DNA of 6,769 nt from Planctomycetaceae bacterium (GCA_003501565.1 DNPC01000048.1:1-6769), one strand, 5' to 3'; shown: positions 1 to 6,484, counted from the stretch's first letter. Made by a program: numbers and translations. Notes: generated by a model not told the origin, from the letters alone.

Positions 1-615
1 TTGAAGATCTGCGAATACTCGGACGATTTTCTGACCGGTGATGTACTGGAGTAAATCAAGCCAATGCGTGCCAATATCTGCAACCGCTCGCAGCGCCCCA
101 CCCTCGCTCGCCAAGACCCGCCAATTGAAATCATGTGGAGATAGAAGCCAGTCTTGAACGTAGGAACCATTGACATGCAGAATGCTACCTAAGTCACCTT
201 CGTGCACCAGAGCAGCCGCGTGATGGTTGAGTGGATAGTAACGTATGTTGTATGCCACCGCGGTGATACGGTCCGATTTTTCTGCTAACTGAAGTAGTTG
301 GCTGGTCTCCGCAGACGTCATCGCTAGCGGTTTTTCGCACAGGACGTGTTTACCGGCGCCTAGCGCGCGGGAAACTTGGTCAAAGTGGAATCGATTCGGA
401 GTTGTCAGATGCACGCTGTCGATATCGCTGGCCGATAAAACGTCATCCAGAGTGCTAAACCGCGGCTCTAAGCCCAGTCGTTCAGCGGCCGCCTTCGATT
501 TTTCTTCGCTGCTTCCAACAATACCAGCAACATGAACACCGGCCCTCCGCAGTGCTTCAACGTGGACGGGTCCAATAAAGCCTGTTCCCACTACTACTGC
601 TGACGGACTTGGCAT
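1..615 (-). CDS. Gfo/Idh/MocA family NAD(P)-dependent oxidoreductase, partial (N-terminal 205 residues)
   Basis: A minus-strand reading frame is open from an ATG at 615-613 to the left edge, so the C-terminus is missing. The protein starts with a Rossmann beta strand and the dinucleotide motif GTGFIG (residues 10-15). It continues with the family hallmark CEKPL (93-97), whose Lys95 is the conserved EKP lysine, and enters the C-terminal alpha/beta domain, where DIGTHWLDL (180-188) supplies the conserved Asp180 and His184 four residues apart; that His is the usual catalytic residue. Members oxidise or reduce sugars, inositols or related polyols with NAD(P) in the cytoplasm; the substrate cannot be read from this part. 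The segment YVQDWLLSPHDFNW (152-165) before the catalytic motif suggests the subgroup common in planctomycetes and other sugar degraders (recollection, not a search). No signal peptide is visible. An AGGAG box six bases upstream supports the start. It is transcribed divergently from the EamA transporter. Confidence 0.93.
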   Translation of the reverse strand, partial: MPSPSAVVVGTGFIGPVHVEALRRAGVHVAGIVGSSEEKSKAAAERLGLEPRFSTLDDVLSASDIDSVHLTTPNRFHFDQVSRALGAGKHVLCEKPLAMTSAETSQLLQLAEKSDRITAVAYNIRYYPLNHHAAALVHEGDLGSILHVNGSYVQDWLLSPHDFNWRVLASEGGALRAVADIGTHWLDLLQYITGQKIVRVFADLQ

Positions 616-621
616 CAATTG

Positions 622-626
622 CTCCT
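622..626 (-). promoter_or_regulatory. Shine-Dalgarno site of the oxidoreductase gene
   Basis: The minus strand reads AGGAG six bases before the ATG at 615-613. This is a canonical spacing and fixes the start of the truncated oxidoreductase. Confidence 0.7.
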
Positions 627-664
627 ATTCCCAAATGTGACGCTTGGATAAACTCTTGCTGCTT

Positions 665-737
665 GCTGCCGACTCGCTCTGTCGCCAAGCTGTCGGCAGC
701 GTTTTGGCGGCGGCACTTTGGCGGCAGCGCTGGCGAC
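665..737 (+). repeat. Cluster of overlapping inverted and direct repeats with alternative hairpins
   Basis: GCTGCCGAC (665-673) is a perfect 9-bp inverted repeat of GTCGGCAGC (692-700). GTCGCCAA (681-688) can pair with TTGGCGGC (704-711) with one G-T wobble, and inside that pair GCTG (689-692) and CAGC (697-700) close a four-base TCGG loop, giving a bulged hairpin of about 12 bp. The motif TTTGGCGGC occurs twice in direct orientation (703-711 and 717-725), and CGGCAGC recurs at 722-728 and TGGCGAC at 731-737. These later copies can pair with 665-671 and 681-687 respectively, so several of the pairings exclude each other. The cluster lies 70-145 bases before the EamA start codon, so it may be in that gene's leader. 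It could equally be a dispersed repeat element or a cluster of protein-binding sites. The repeats are seen directly; any function is inference. Confidence 0.5.
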
Positions 738-795
738 TCAGTGTAACGCAGTTTACGAGCCAAAACACGACGACCGGCCGCACTCTGGGATTGTC

Positions 796-799
796 AGGA
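796..799 (+). promoter_or_regulatory. Probable Shine-Dalgarno site of the EamA transporter gene
   Basis: AGGA lies ten bases before the ATG at 810. The spacing is slightly long but acceptable, and it supports this start over the next in-frame ATG far downstream (Met114). Confidence 0.45.
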
Positions 800-809
800 T
801 CAAAGTCAC

Positions 810-1817
810 ATGGGAGAGCTATTCGCGCTAAGTGCTGCTGCGCTGTGGAGCCTTTCTTCGTTTCTATTCAGAGCAGCCGGTCGGCAGTTATCCCCTGTCA
901 TCCTCAATGCGACCAAAGGCGGTTTGGCGATCGTCATTCTTGGCACTTGGATTCTGGTGTCCGGGAAATCCGCTTGGTCAGACCTATCCCAGCAGCATCT
1001 CTCATGGCTACTCATTTCTGGCATTGTCGGGATCGGTATCGGTGACACAGCGTTCTTTATCGCCCTGAACCGCCTTGGCGAACAACGTACTGTACTCATT
1101 GCGGAGACGTTGGCTCCGCCAATCACCATTAGCTTTGCATTCTTGTGGATGAGTGAGCGACTAACCGCGAACGGTTATATCGGCATCCTGCTGACGCTGT
1201 TGGGCGTCATTCTTGGTATCACGCGTCACTCAGACGCTGCGACAAAACCCAGCCCCCGCGCAGGCCCCGCCCATGATCCGAATAAGACATGTGGGAACGC
1301 AACAATGCAGTTGCTTAGCGGCATGCTAGTCGCGGTGATGTGCGCAATAACCGCCGCGGCCTGCCAAGCGTTTGGGGCGGTAATTTCGCGTTGGGTCCTA
1401 GCCGGTAATCCGCTATCGCCCATCGAGAGTAGTCTGATTCGAATGCTGGGTGGTCAGGCAATTCTGTTTTGCTGTCTTGCCCCCAAACTGCGGACGGCCC
1501 GCATTGTTGCTGACAAACGGCCAACGACCACTTCTCCCAACACAAGTAGCTCGCCCCCAGTCCGCCCGAAATCAAGATTGACTGTGCGCGGCCTAAGCCT
1601 GATTGCCACGGCCACATTTCTAGGGACGGTGCTCGGAATTGTGTTGCAGCAAGCATCGCTAAAGCACACCTCAGCCGGAATTTCGCAAACCTTGATTGCT
1701 ACAAGCGTCTTGTGGGTTCTGCCAATTGCTTGGCTGACCGGTCACCGCCCAACGCCGCGTGGAATCCTTGCCGCCACGCTCGGCCTCGCCGGCGTCGCGG
1801 TTCTGTGCTTAACCTAA
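810..1817 (+). CDS. EamA/DMT-superfamily membrane transporter
   Basis: The 335-residue protein has the duplicated two-times-five helix layout of the drug/metabolite transporter superfamily (EamA, formerly DUF6). Helices lie at about 3-22, 28-51, 64-85, 94-114, 121-138, then 166-190, 205-225, 260-280, 286-309 and 315-334. The opening ALWSLSSFLFR (11-21), the GIGIGDTAFFIAL stretch (74-86) and the SERLT (115-119) and HRPTPRG (312-318) turns before the last helix of each half fit the family. Such proteins sit in the inner membrane and usually export or exchange small metabolites; the substrate is unknown. Two hydrophilic loops are long for the family: residues 139-165 join the halves and 227-259, rich in Pro, Ser and Thr, split the second half. 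With these loops the protein is somewhat longer than the usual roughly 300 residues. It is divergent from the oxidoreductase and convergent with the large membrane protein, with no operon partner. Confidence 0.93.
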   Translation: MGELFALSAAALWSLSSFLFRAAGRQLSPVILNATKGGLAIVILGTWILVSGKSAWSDLSQQHLSWLLISGIVGIGIGDTAFFIALNRLGEQRTVLIAETLAPPITISFAFLWMSERLTANGYIGILLTLLGVILGITRHSDAATKPSPRAGPAHDPNKTCGNATMQLLSGMLVAVMCAITAAACQAFGAVISRWVLAGNPLSPIESSLIRMLGGQAILFCCLAPKLRTARIVADKRPTTTSPNTSSSPPVRPKSRLTVRGLSLIATATFLGTVLGIVLQQASLKHTSAGISQTLIATSVLWVLPIAWLTGHRPTPRGILAATLGLAGVAVLCLT

Positions 1818-1855
1818 CCTCCCGGCGAAGTGCGTTGAGCGGTCCGCTGAGTTGC

Positions 1856-4800
1856 TTACCGCCAATCAAGGACTCGGAAGATGCCTTCGCGAGCGCGGAT
1901 GCGGTCGGGCAGGTGCAGCAGGCGTTCCCGGTAGAAAGCCAGAACGAGCCCAGTACCGAAGATGACACCGCCGCCAAACAAGATGCTGGTCGCTACCGTA
2001 TCGACTTGCCCCCATGGAACCAGTACCGCAAACGTCGCGAGGTAGGTGAGGCTCATCGTAGCGCCGACCAAGGTTGTAGCGCGAATCTTCAGTACTACCC
2101 CGGATGCCAACAACAGCACGCTCACAAACAAGAATCCGAACTCGTCCAAAACTACGAAATCCTGATTCATGCGATGTAGCCAAGTCGCAATAGCAAGTGG
2201 AGCGGACACAAACACGGCGCCGAAGGCCAAGCAATTGCCAACGAATTCACCGCGAAGTTGATTGCTAACCGTTCCAGCTGGCGATTGGCTCAACTCCCGC
2301 TGCTCGCGATACCAGCCCAAGTGCCCAAGCACCAGCATCACAGCTCCCGCGACGATTGCGAAGATTTCTACTTTTTGCCAACCGGTCAGTTCTACCAAGT
2401 GATATAGAGCCAGCAAGCCAATACCGATCTGCGCGATCGCTACGATGCTATACCATACTCGGTACGCCGGTCGTCGGCTGATACCCGCTGCGGCTGCGAC
2501 CAAGAATGCCATCACGATACTCAGGATTGTGAAGGACGCTGGAACGGACGAAACACTGCCGCTGGCCATCACGTTGGCTCGTTCGAAAAGACCGTAAATC
2601 ACCGAACAAACCGCTGCGATCGTTGTCACCGCGTTTCCGCAGTTGAAGAGCACCAGGTTCAGACCAGTAAGCGATTGCGTTTCTCGACTTTCGAACGGAA
2701 TACTACCTGTCTGGCGTCTAAGAGCATCAAAGACGCGTTGCGCTCCGAGCAATGTTAGTCCAATCACGGCCAGTGCGATGAAGTAACCGCCGGGAGGACT
2801 CGCGTAAAAATCAAGGATTTGTATTCCTGCCAAGATGGCTGACACAAGCGATACCGCAAGGAACGCCGGCCGATCTTTCCAGGCTGCCAATGCATAGAAC
2901 ACAGCGCCCTCGATGAAAACCAACGCCCAGATCCAGTGATTTGTAACGCCTTGGCCCAGCAGCGACGGCACGGACGCGACAACTGAGACGGACAAGATGC
3001 ATACGGTCACCGCCTGCGCGACCCATGTAAGCGACGTATGGCGAAGATTCTTAGGCACTAGCCAAGTGATTGCCGCGTAGTACACGACAGGCACCGCGAT
3101 CATGAATGGAGCCTGGTAGGCAAGCGCTTGCACACCAATGCTGGCCAATGCAGAACTTGAAGCGATAAATACGCAAGCCACTACGCACAGATAGTACAGG
3201 AACTCAAACACGATTTGACGTTGGCGGTGTACAGTCAATCCAACGTAGAACGCCACGGCGGTCAGCAGCATCGCACCGGCAAAATCGATTGATTTGTAAG
3301 GTACTAGCAATTCTGCCTGGAACTCTAGCGACCTAGCGTATTCAAACGCGCCAATCACGAACGGTAGCATGCCGAAAATGAAACCGAGGACCGGCAGAGC
3401 GTCTGCTGTTGTCTTTCCTCCTGCCTGATCTTGGGCAGCGTTGTCCTGAGTAGCATTGCCCTGGGCGGCGCGGCTGATCCAAAGCTGGGCGAGATTGACT
3501 AGCAAACTGGTCATTGCCAAGACAACGATTATCGCGGTTGCCGACAATTGCACATTCAACAACTGAACTGTCAGCACTTCGGCCCAAAGCAACGTGAACG
3601 CTGCCAAATGCAGGAAACCACCTTTGCGCGTGACGACCAAATCCGAATACAGGTATCCGTAAGTCGCGAGGCCTACTAGAAGAAGGCTCAACCAACGCAG
3701 CTCGCCACACATCGGGCTCGGCGTCGCATCGAGAGCGTCATAAAGCCCACTGAAGTAACCTTCATAGAGCCAATCGCCAGCGACATGCGCGCCCAAAATC
3801 AATCCGAGGCCACTTAGCAGTTGCAAATGCCCTGATGTAAAGAACGCAAAACCGAATTCTTTACGACTAAATGCTCCCTTAGTCGCATTGAAAGCTCTCT
3901 CGGCATGAATCGACGCCAGCCCCAAAGCGATCAGAAATGTCGCCGGCAACCGAATCTCCCAGAACTTCGCTGGCGATGGAGGGATGTCCGCAATGATCAG
4001 TAATCCCGTCATCGTCACACCGGCAGAGAATATGTAGACGAATAACTTATCCTCAAGGAGGATTGCGGCCGCGGCGTAGATTCCGCATATCACCACAGCG
4101 GGTATCCACAAATGTCCATCAATCGTGATGAGGCCATTCGCGTTGTAATACCAGAGGTTCAGCGGCATCACTAAACTGGATAGCAGGGTAAGCGCTTGAC
4201 CTGCAAGACGCTGCTGGGTGAACTTGAGGCAATAGAAGCCAGCCGCCAAAACGGCCAAGTTCGCAAATCCGAGAGAAACAGCGGTAACAACTGGCGTAAA
4301 GAAATCATTGATTGCTAACAACAGGATGAGTCCTGCAACAATCATCGCTCCGCCAATCCCCATCAGCCACTGCAGGCTCTGCGGATCTAAGATACGCTCA
4401 AGCAACGAAGGCGCATTGGGAATTGCTGACGCCAGTACCGGTGGCTCGCGGTGAGCCGTGTCGTTCGGCAAACGTTCCGCATCCGCTCCGGTGTGCTGTT
4501 TGTTCGAGGTTTCGGGGACAGGCCCCTGCGTGGCAATCTCGTTAATCCTCAACTGAGCATCGGCCAGCATACGCTCAAGTTCGCTGACAGCTTTTGCAGA
4601 ATCCGCCTGCAAGATACCACCCTGTTTCGCCAATTCGTCAACTTGCAGAATCGAGAAATTGAGAACTCTGAGCTGCTCGATCTCATCTTTTGCAGACCGT
4701 TCTAGCTGCTGCAAGGTGCTCGGCTTCATCCCGGTGAGACTCGAATCGGCAAGCGCTGCAGGTATAGGCGGCGGCTGATCAGACTGAGAATTCTGATGCC

Positions 4801-5014
4801 ATTGTTCACGTTTTTCTGCAAGCAATTCGATTGCCTTGGAGGCTGCGGCAGTTGGAAGCGTTCCACCTCGCCCCATTTCAGTCAGAAGCTCTTCGCATTT
4901 CTGATGCAGATTCAGCAGGCGTCCCCACCACCATTTCCGGTATTGCAGTCCGGCTTGCTCGCCATTCACACCTTCGTCGGGTGCATCCCCAATTCCTGAA
5001 CCACTCTCGCTCAT
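1856..5014 (-). CDS. Very large polytopic membrane protein of unknown function (DUF2339/DUF2157/SCO7613-like architecture)
   Basis: A 1052-residue protein whose function I do not recognise. Residues 1-205 are hydrophilic with no signal peptide: an acidic start, a basic/aromatic patch YRKWWWGRLLNLHQ (25-38), helical, partly coiled-coil-like stretches at about 32-70 and 98-160, and a Pro-rich linker (70-90, 160-205). From 214 to 1027 there are about 26 hydrophobic segments, grouped roughly as 214-412, 440-513, 540-759, 786-899 and 922-1027, with short loops. The tail is basic (1028-1052). The entry RILDPQSLQWLMGIGGAMIVAG (207-228 in part) followed by AGQALTLLSSLVMPLNLWYY (271-290) resembles the large predicted membrane proteins filed under DUF2339, DUF2157 or SCO7613; this is resemblance, not a search result. 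No catalytic motif, metal site or ATP-binding site was seen. GGAGG seven bases upstream fixes the start. The gene stands alone, convergent with the transporter 38 bp away and divergent from the glycosyltransferase. Confidence 0.9.
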   Translation of the reverse strand: MSESGSGIGDAPDEGVNGEQAGLQYRKWWWGRLLNLHQKCEELLTEMGRGGTLPTAAASKAIELLAEKREQWHQNSQSDQPPPIPAALADSSLTGMKPSTLQQLERSAKDEIEQLRVLNFSILQVDELAKQGGILQADSAKAVSELERMLADAQLRINEIATQGPVPETSNKQHTGADAERLPNDTAHREPPVLASAIPNAPSLLERILDPQSLQWLMGIGGAMIVAGLILLLAINDFFTPVVTAVSLGFANLAVLAAGFYCLKFTQQRLAGQALTLLSSLVMPLNLWYYNANGLITIDGHLWIPAVVICGIYAAAAILLEDKLFVYIFSAGVTMTGLLIIADIPPSPAKFWEIRLPATFLIALGLASIHAERAFNATKGAFSRKEFGFAFFTSGHLQLLSGLGLILGAHVAGDWLYEGYFSGLYDALDATPSPMCGELRWLSLLLVGLATYGYLYSDLVVTRKGGFLHLAAFTLLWAEVLTVQLLNVQLSATAIIVVLAMTSLLVNLAQLWISRAAQGNATQDNAAQDQAGGKTTADALPVLGFIFGMLPFVIGAFEYARSLEFQAELLVPYKSIDFAGAMLLTAVAFYVGLTVHRQRQIVFEFLYYLCVVACVFIASSSALASIGVQALAYQAPFMIAVPVVYYAAITWLVPKNLRHTSLTWVAQAVTVCILSVSVVASVPSLLGQGVTNHWIWALVFIEGAVFYALAAWKDRPAFLAVSLVSAILAGIQILDFYASPPGGYFIALAVIGLTLLGAQRVFDALRRQTGSIPFESRETQSLTGLNLVLFNCGNAVTTIAAVCSVIYGLFERANVMASGSVSSVPASFTILSIVMAFLVAAAAGISRRPAYRVWYSIVAIAQIGIGLLALYHLVELTGWQKVEIFAIVAGAVMLVLGHLGWYREQRELSQSPAGTVSNQLRGEFVGNCLAFGAVFVSAPLAIATWLHRMNQDFVVLDEFGFLFVSVLLLASGVVLKIRATTLVGATMSLTYLATFAVLVPWGQVDTVATSILFGGGVIFGTGLVLAFYRERLLHLPDRIRAREGIFRVLDWR
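3425..3469 (-). repeat. Three tandem 15-bp units inside the large membrane protein gene
   Basis: Residues 516-530 read AAQGN, ATQDN, AAQDQ, three imperfect five-residue units encoded by three 15-bp tandem copies. They lie in a hydrophilic loop (about 514-538) between two membrane segments. The pattern is typical of slipped-strand expansion in a loop that tolerates length change, so copy number may vary between strains. Confidence 0.6.
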
Positions 5015-5021
5015 CGTTTTG

Positions 5022-5026
5022 CCTCC
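5022..5026 (-). promoter_or_regulatory. Strong Shine-Dalgarno site of the large membrane protein gene
   Basis: The minus strand reads GGAGG seven bases before the ATG at 5014-5012. It is the best ribosome-binding site in the window and settles the start of the 1052-residue protein. Confidence 0.75.
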
Positions 5027-5044
5027 GCTTCACTGCGGGCCACC

Positions 5045-5060
5045 AGGACATTAACGTCCT
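5045..5060. promoter_or_regulatory. Operator-like 16-bp near-palindrome upstream of the large membrane protein gene
   Basis: AGGACATTAACGTCCT matches its own reverse complement at seven of eight pairs, with one A/C mismatch pair. It lies about 30 bp upstream of the minus-strand start codon and could be a repressor site or a small leader hairpin. No regulator gene is nearby, so the role is only inferred from symmetry and position. Confidence 0.3.
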
Positions 5061-5245
5061 ACAAGAACTCCAGCGGTGCACGCCTTAGTTGCTGGCAATC
5101 TGCAACACAGACTGAACGCCTCAAAGCCGCAGCACCGTCACCTCGTTCCTGGATCCCGATCGCCGCCTGCTGTTGCGCGGTTTTTCAAAAAACTTCGAAT
5201 TTGGGTTCACGATCCTCTCAATGGTTGCCAGCCAACGGTCTGCCG

Positions 5246-5267
5246 GACGCCTCATTGCTAGGGCGTC
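5246..5267. other. Perfect 6-bp hairpin in the intergenic region
   Basis: GACGCC (5246-5251) and GGCGTC (5262-5267) flank a ten-base loop. There is no following T-run on the plus strand and no matching A-run for the minus strand, so it is not an obvious intrinsic terminator. It may be part of a longer transcript leader or a chance structure. Confidence 0.3.
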
Positions 5268-5475
5268 AGAACCGGAGTTTTCGGAAGATCCAGCATGCCC
5301 GTGAGCGCAATCTTGGATCGCCCAGCCCGCTCGCTCGGCCAAGTACCTCGCTCTTCCACACCCCGGGGCTTCTGTGACCTAGGTTTTTAGTGTGCCTTGA
5401 GCTGAATGCCAGAGACACCTCCAGGGCAAGCCTTTAGCTGTCCCTAACCAATGACAACTTACTACGGCGTTTAAG

Positions 5476-6393
5476 ATGTCACAGACCACTTACAACTCAC
5501 CAAGCAACCACTCGGCTCCTGTTTTTGCTCCCGCAGCACCGCCACTTCCAATAGGGAACGTCGCTACTCCTGGCGACAGTCCGGTCAGTCCACTTGGTGA
5601 ACCCACTAAGTTCCCACCGGCTGTAAAACGTCCGGTGACGACGGAGGTTTGGGGAACCGACTTCGCCGTGCTGGATATGCCGGGTACGCTTGAGCTTGCC
5701 CAAGCGATTATCGAAAACCGGCGCCCAGAGTACCTCGTTACAGCCAACCTCAACTATTTGATGCTCACCAATCAGCATCCGCGGCTCGAAGAGATCAATC
5801 GCGATGCAGCGGCGATCATTGCTGACGGGCAGCCAATCGTCCGGCGCAGTCGTCGTGGTGAAGGCCTTGAACTGCCGGAGCGCGTCGCGGGCAGCGATTT
5901 GATCGTCGAACTCGCCAAGCTCTCCAGCCGACAGGGATATTCGATCTATTTCCTGGGAGCTGCGCCAGGCGTCGCACAGGCCGCCGCCGATCAGTTGGTC
6001 ACCGAATTTCCTGGGCTAAAGATTGCCGGTGTACAATCACCACCGTTTCGCCAGCTGACCGCTGCCGAACACCAGGCAATGGTTGCGGATATTCACGAGT
6101 CTGGCGCCGACATCCTGCTGGTCGCCTTTGGTCAGCCAAAGGGTGAATGTTGGATCTACGACAACCTTCATGACCTTAACGTTCCACTCTGCATTCAGCT
6201 TGGGGCATCTTTCGACTTCCTAGCCGGCACTGCTAAACGCGCACCAAGATTCTGGCAACGGATCGGATGCGAATGGCTTTACCGTGCTCTCAGTGACCCT
6301 TGGCGTTTGGTCCCACGCTACGGCATGAACATTCTCTTCCTTGCCAGTTTGCTAGCTGGAGATTTCATTGCGCGAAAAAAACGAGCAGACTAG
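5476..6393 (+). CDS. WecG/TagA/CpsF family glycosyltransferase (GT26)
   Basis: This 305-residue enzyme likely transfers a sugar, in characterised relatives N-acetylmannosamine or its uronate from a UDP donor, onto an undecaprenyl-linked lipid at the inner face of the membrane, for a surface polysaccharide. The GT26 domain spans about 58-300. Visible hallmarks are YLVTANLNYLML (86-97); IIADGQP (114-120), whose Asp117 matches the proposed catalytic base of TagA; RVAGSDL (136-142); YFLGAAPG (158-165); VAFGQPKGECW (216-226); and GASFDFLAGTAKRAP (243-257). The Arg-rich C-terminal tail includes EWLYRALSDPWRLVPRY (266-282), the part thought to complete the active site at the membrane. Residues 1-56 are a Pro/Ser-rich, probably disordered extension not typical of the family. 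The ATG has no good Shine-Dalgarno sequence; an in-frame GTG at codon 54 is a possible but equally unsupported alternative. No polysaccharide genes flank it here. Donor and acceptor are unknown. Confidence 0.93.
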   Translation: MSQTTYNSPSNHSAPVFAPAAPPLPIGNVATPGDSPVSPLGEPTKFPPAVKRPVTTEVWGTDFAVLDMPGTLELAQAIIENRRPEYLVTANLNYLMLTNQHPRLEEINRDAAAIIADGQPIVRRSRRGEGLELPERVAGSDLIVELAKLSSRQGYSIYFLGAAPGVAQAAADQLVTEFPGLKIAGVQSPPFRQLTAAEHQAMVADIHESGADILLVAFGQPKGECWIYDNLHDLNVPLCIQLGASFDFLAGTAKRAPRFWQRIGCEWLYRALSDPWRLVPRYGMNILFLASLLAGDFIARKKRAD

Positions 6394-6423
6394 AGTCGGA
6401 GCGCCCTGGCTTGAAGATGCCCC

Positions 6424-6449
6424 GCAGGACCGTGGCGCAGGACCGCGGC
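6424..6449. repeat. 13-bp tandem duplication
   Basis: GCAGGACCGTGGC (6424-6436) is followed directly by GCAGGACCGCGGC (6437-6449), identical at 12 of 13 positions. It lies in noncoding DNA just after the glycosyltransferase stop and is most simply a small slippage duplication. Confidence 0.65.
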
Positions 6450-6484
6450 GGACGTTTGAAATAGCCTAGTGGCTCGAATTCGGT

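Larger units (their letters stand above)
616..809. other. Divergent intergenic region between oxidoreductase and transporter genes
   Basis: These 194 bases separate two divergent genes and should hold both promoters and 5' leaders. I see no convincing sigma-70 -35/-10 pair on either strand. The middle (665-737) is a dense set of inverted and direct repeats, described separately. Further right there is a small inverted repeat, GTAA-6-TTAC (743-756). No gene-like frame with a ribosome site is present; an open frame starting at 644 runs into the transporter gene in another frame and looks like chance. Confidence 0.6.
5015..5475. other. 461-bp divergent intergenic region without a convincing gene
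   Basis: This gap separates the large membrane protein gene (minus) from the glycosyltransferase gene (plus) and must hold two promoters. It contains an operator-like palindrome at 5045-5060, a GC-rich weak hairpin followed by TTTTT (5164-5185), a near-palindrome GTTTTTCAAAAAAC (5180-5193), a 6-bp perfect hairpin at 5246-5267, and an 11-base direct repeat with one mismatch, GCCTTGAGCTG (5394-5404) and GCCTTTAGCTG (5430-5440), 36 bases apart. Short open frames on both strands (61-85 codons) have no good ribosome site and no recognisable protein character. No tRNA-like fold was found. I could not name clear promoter hexamers on either strand. Confidence 0.55.

Noticed and set aside
644..1045. 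Plus-strand 133-codon frame overlapping the start of the EamA transporter
   Set aside because: It runs through the repeat cluster and then in a different frame of a well-supported membrane protein, with Cys/Arg-rich low-quality composition.
1838..1848. AGCGGTCCGCT near-palindrome in the 38-bp gap between the convergent transporter and large membrane protein genes, as a bidirectional terminator
   Set aside because: The stem is only about 4 bp with a three-base loop and neither strand has a T-run after it.
5164..5185. CCGC-GCGG hairpin followed by TTTTT as an intrinsic terminator of a small plus-strand RNA
   Set aside because: The stem is only four pairs with a ten-base loop, and no promoter or gene precedes it on the plus strand.
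5195..5220. GGGTTCACGATCC resembling a tRNA T-arm
   Set aside because: The flanking bases do not give a proper five-pair T stem, and no anticodon arm or acceptor stem fits at the right distance.
5076..5342. Short open frames in the divergent gap (61 codons plus at 5076-5261, 73 codons minus at 5121-5342) as small genes
   Set aside because: No Shine-Dalgarno site, no recognisable domain or signal peptide, and random-looking composition; more likely chance frames.
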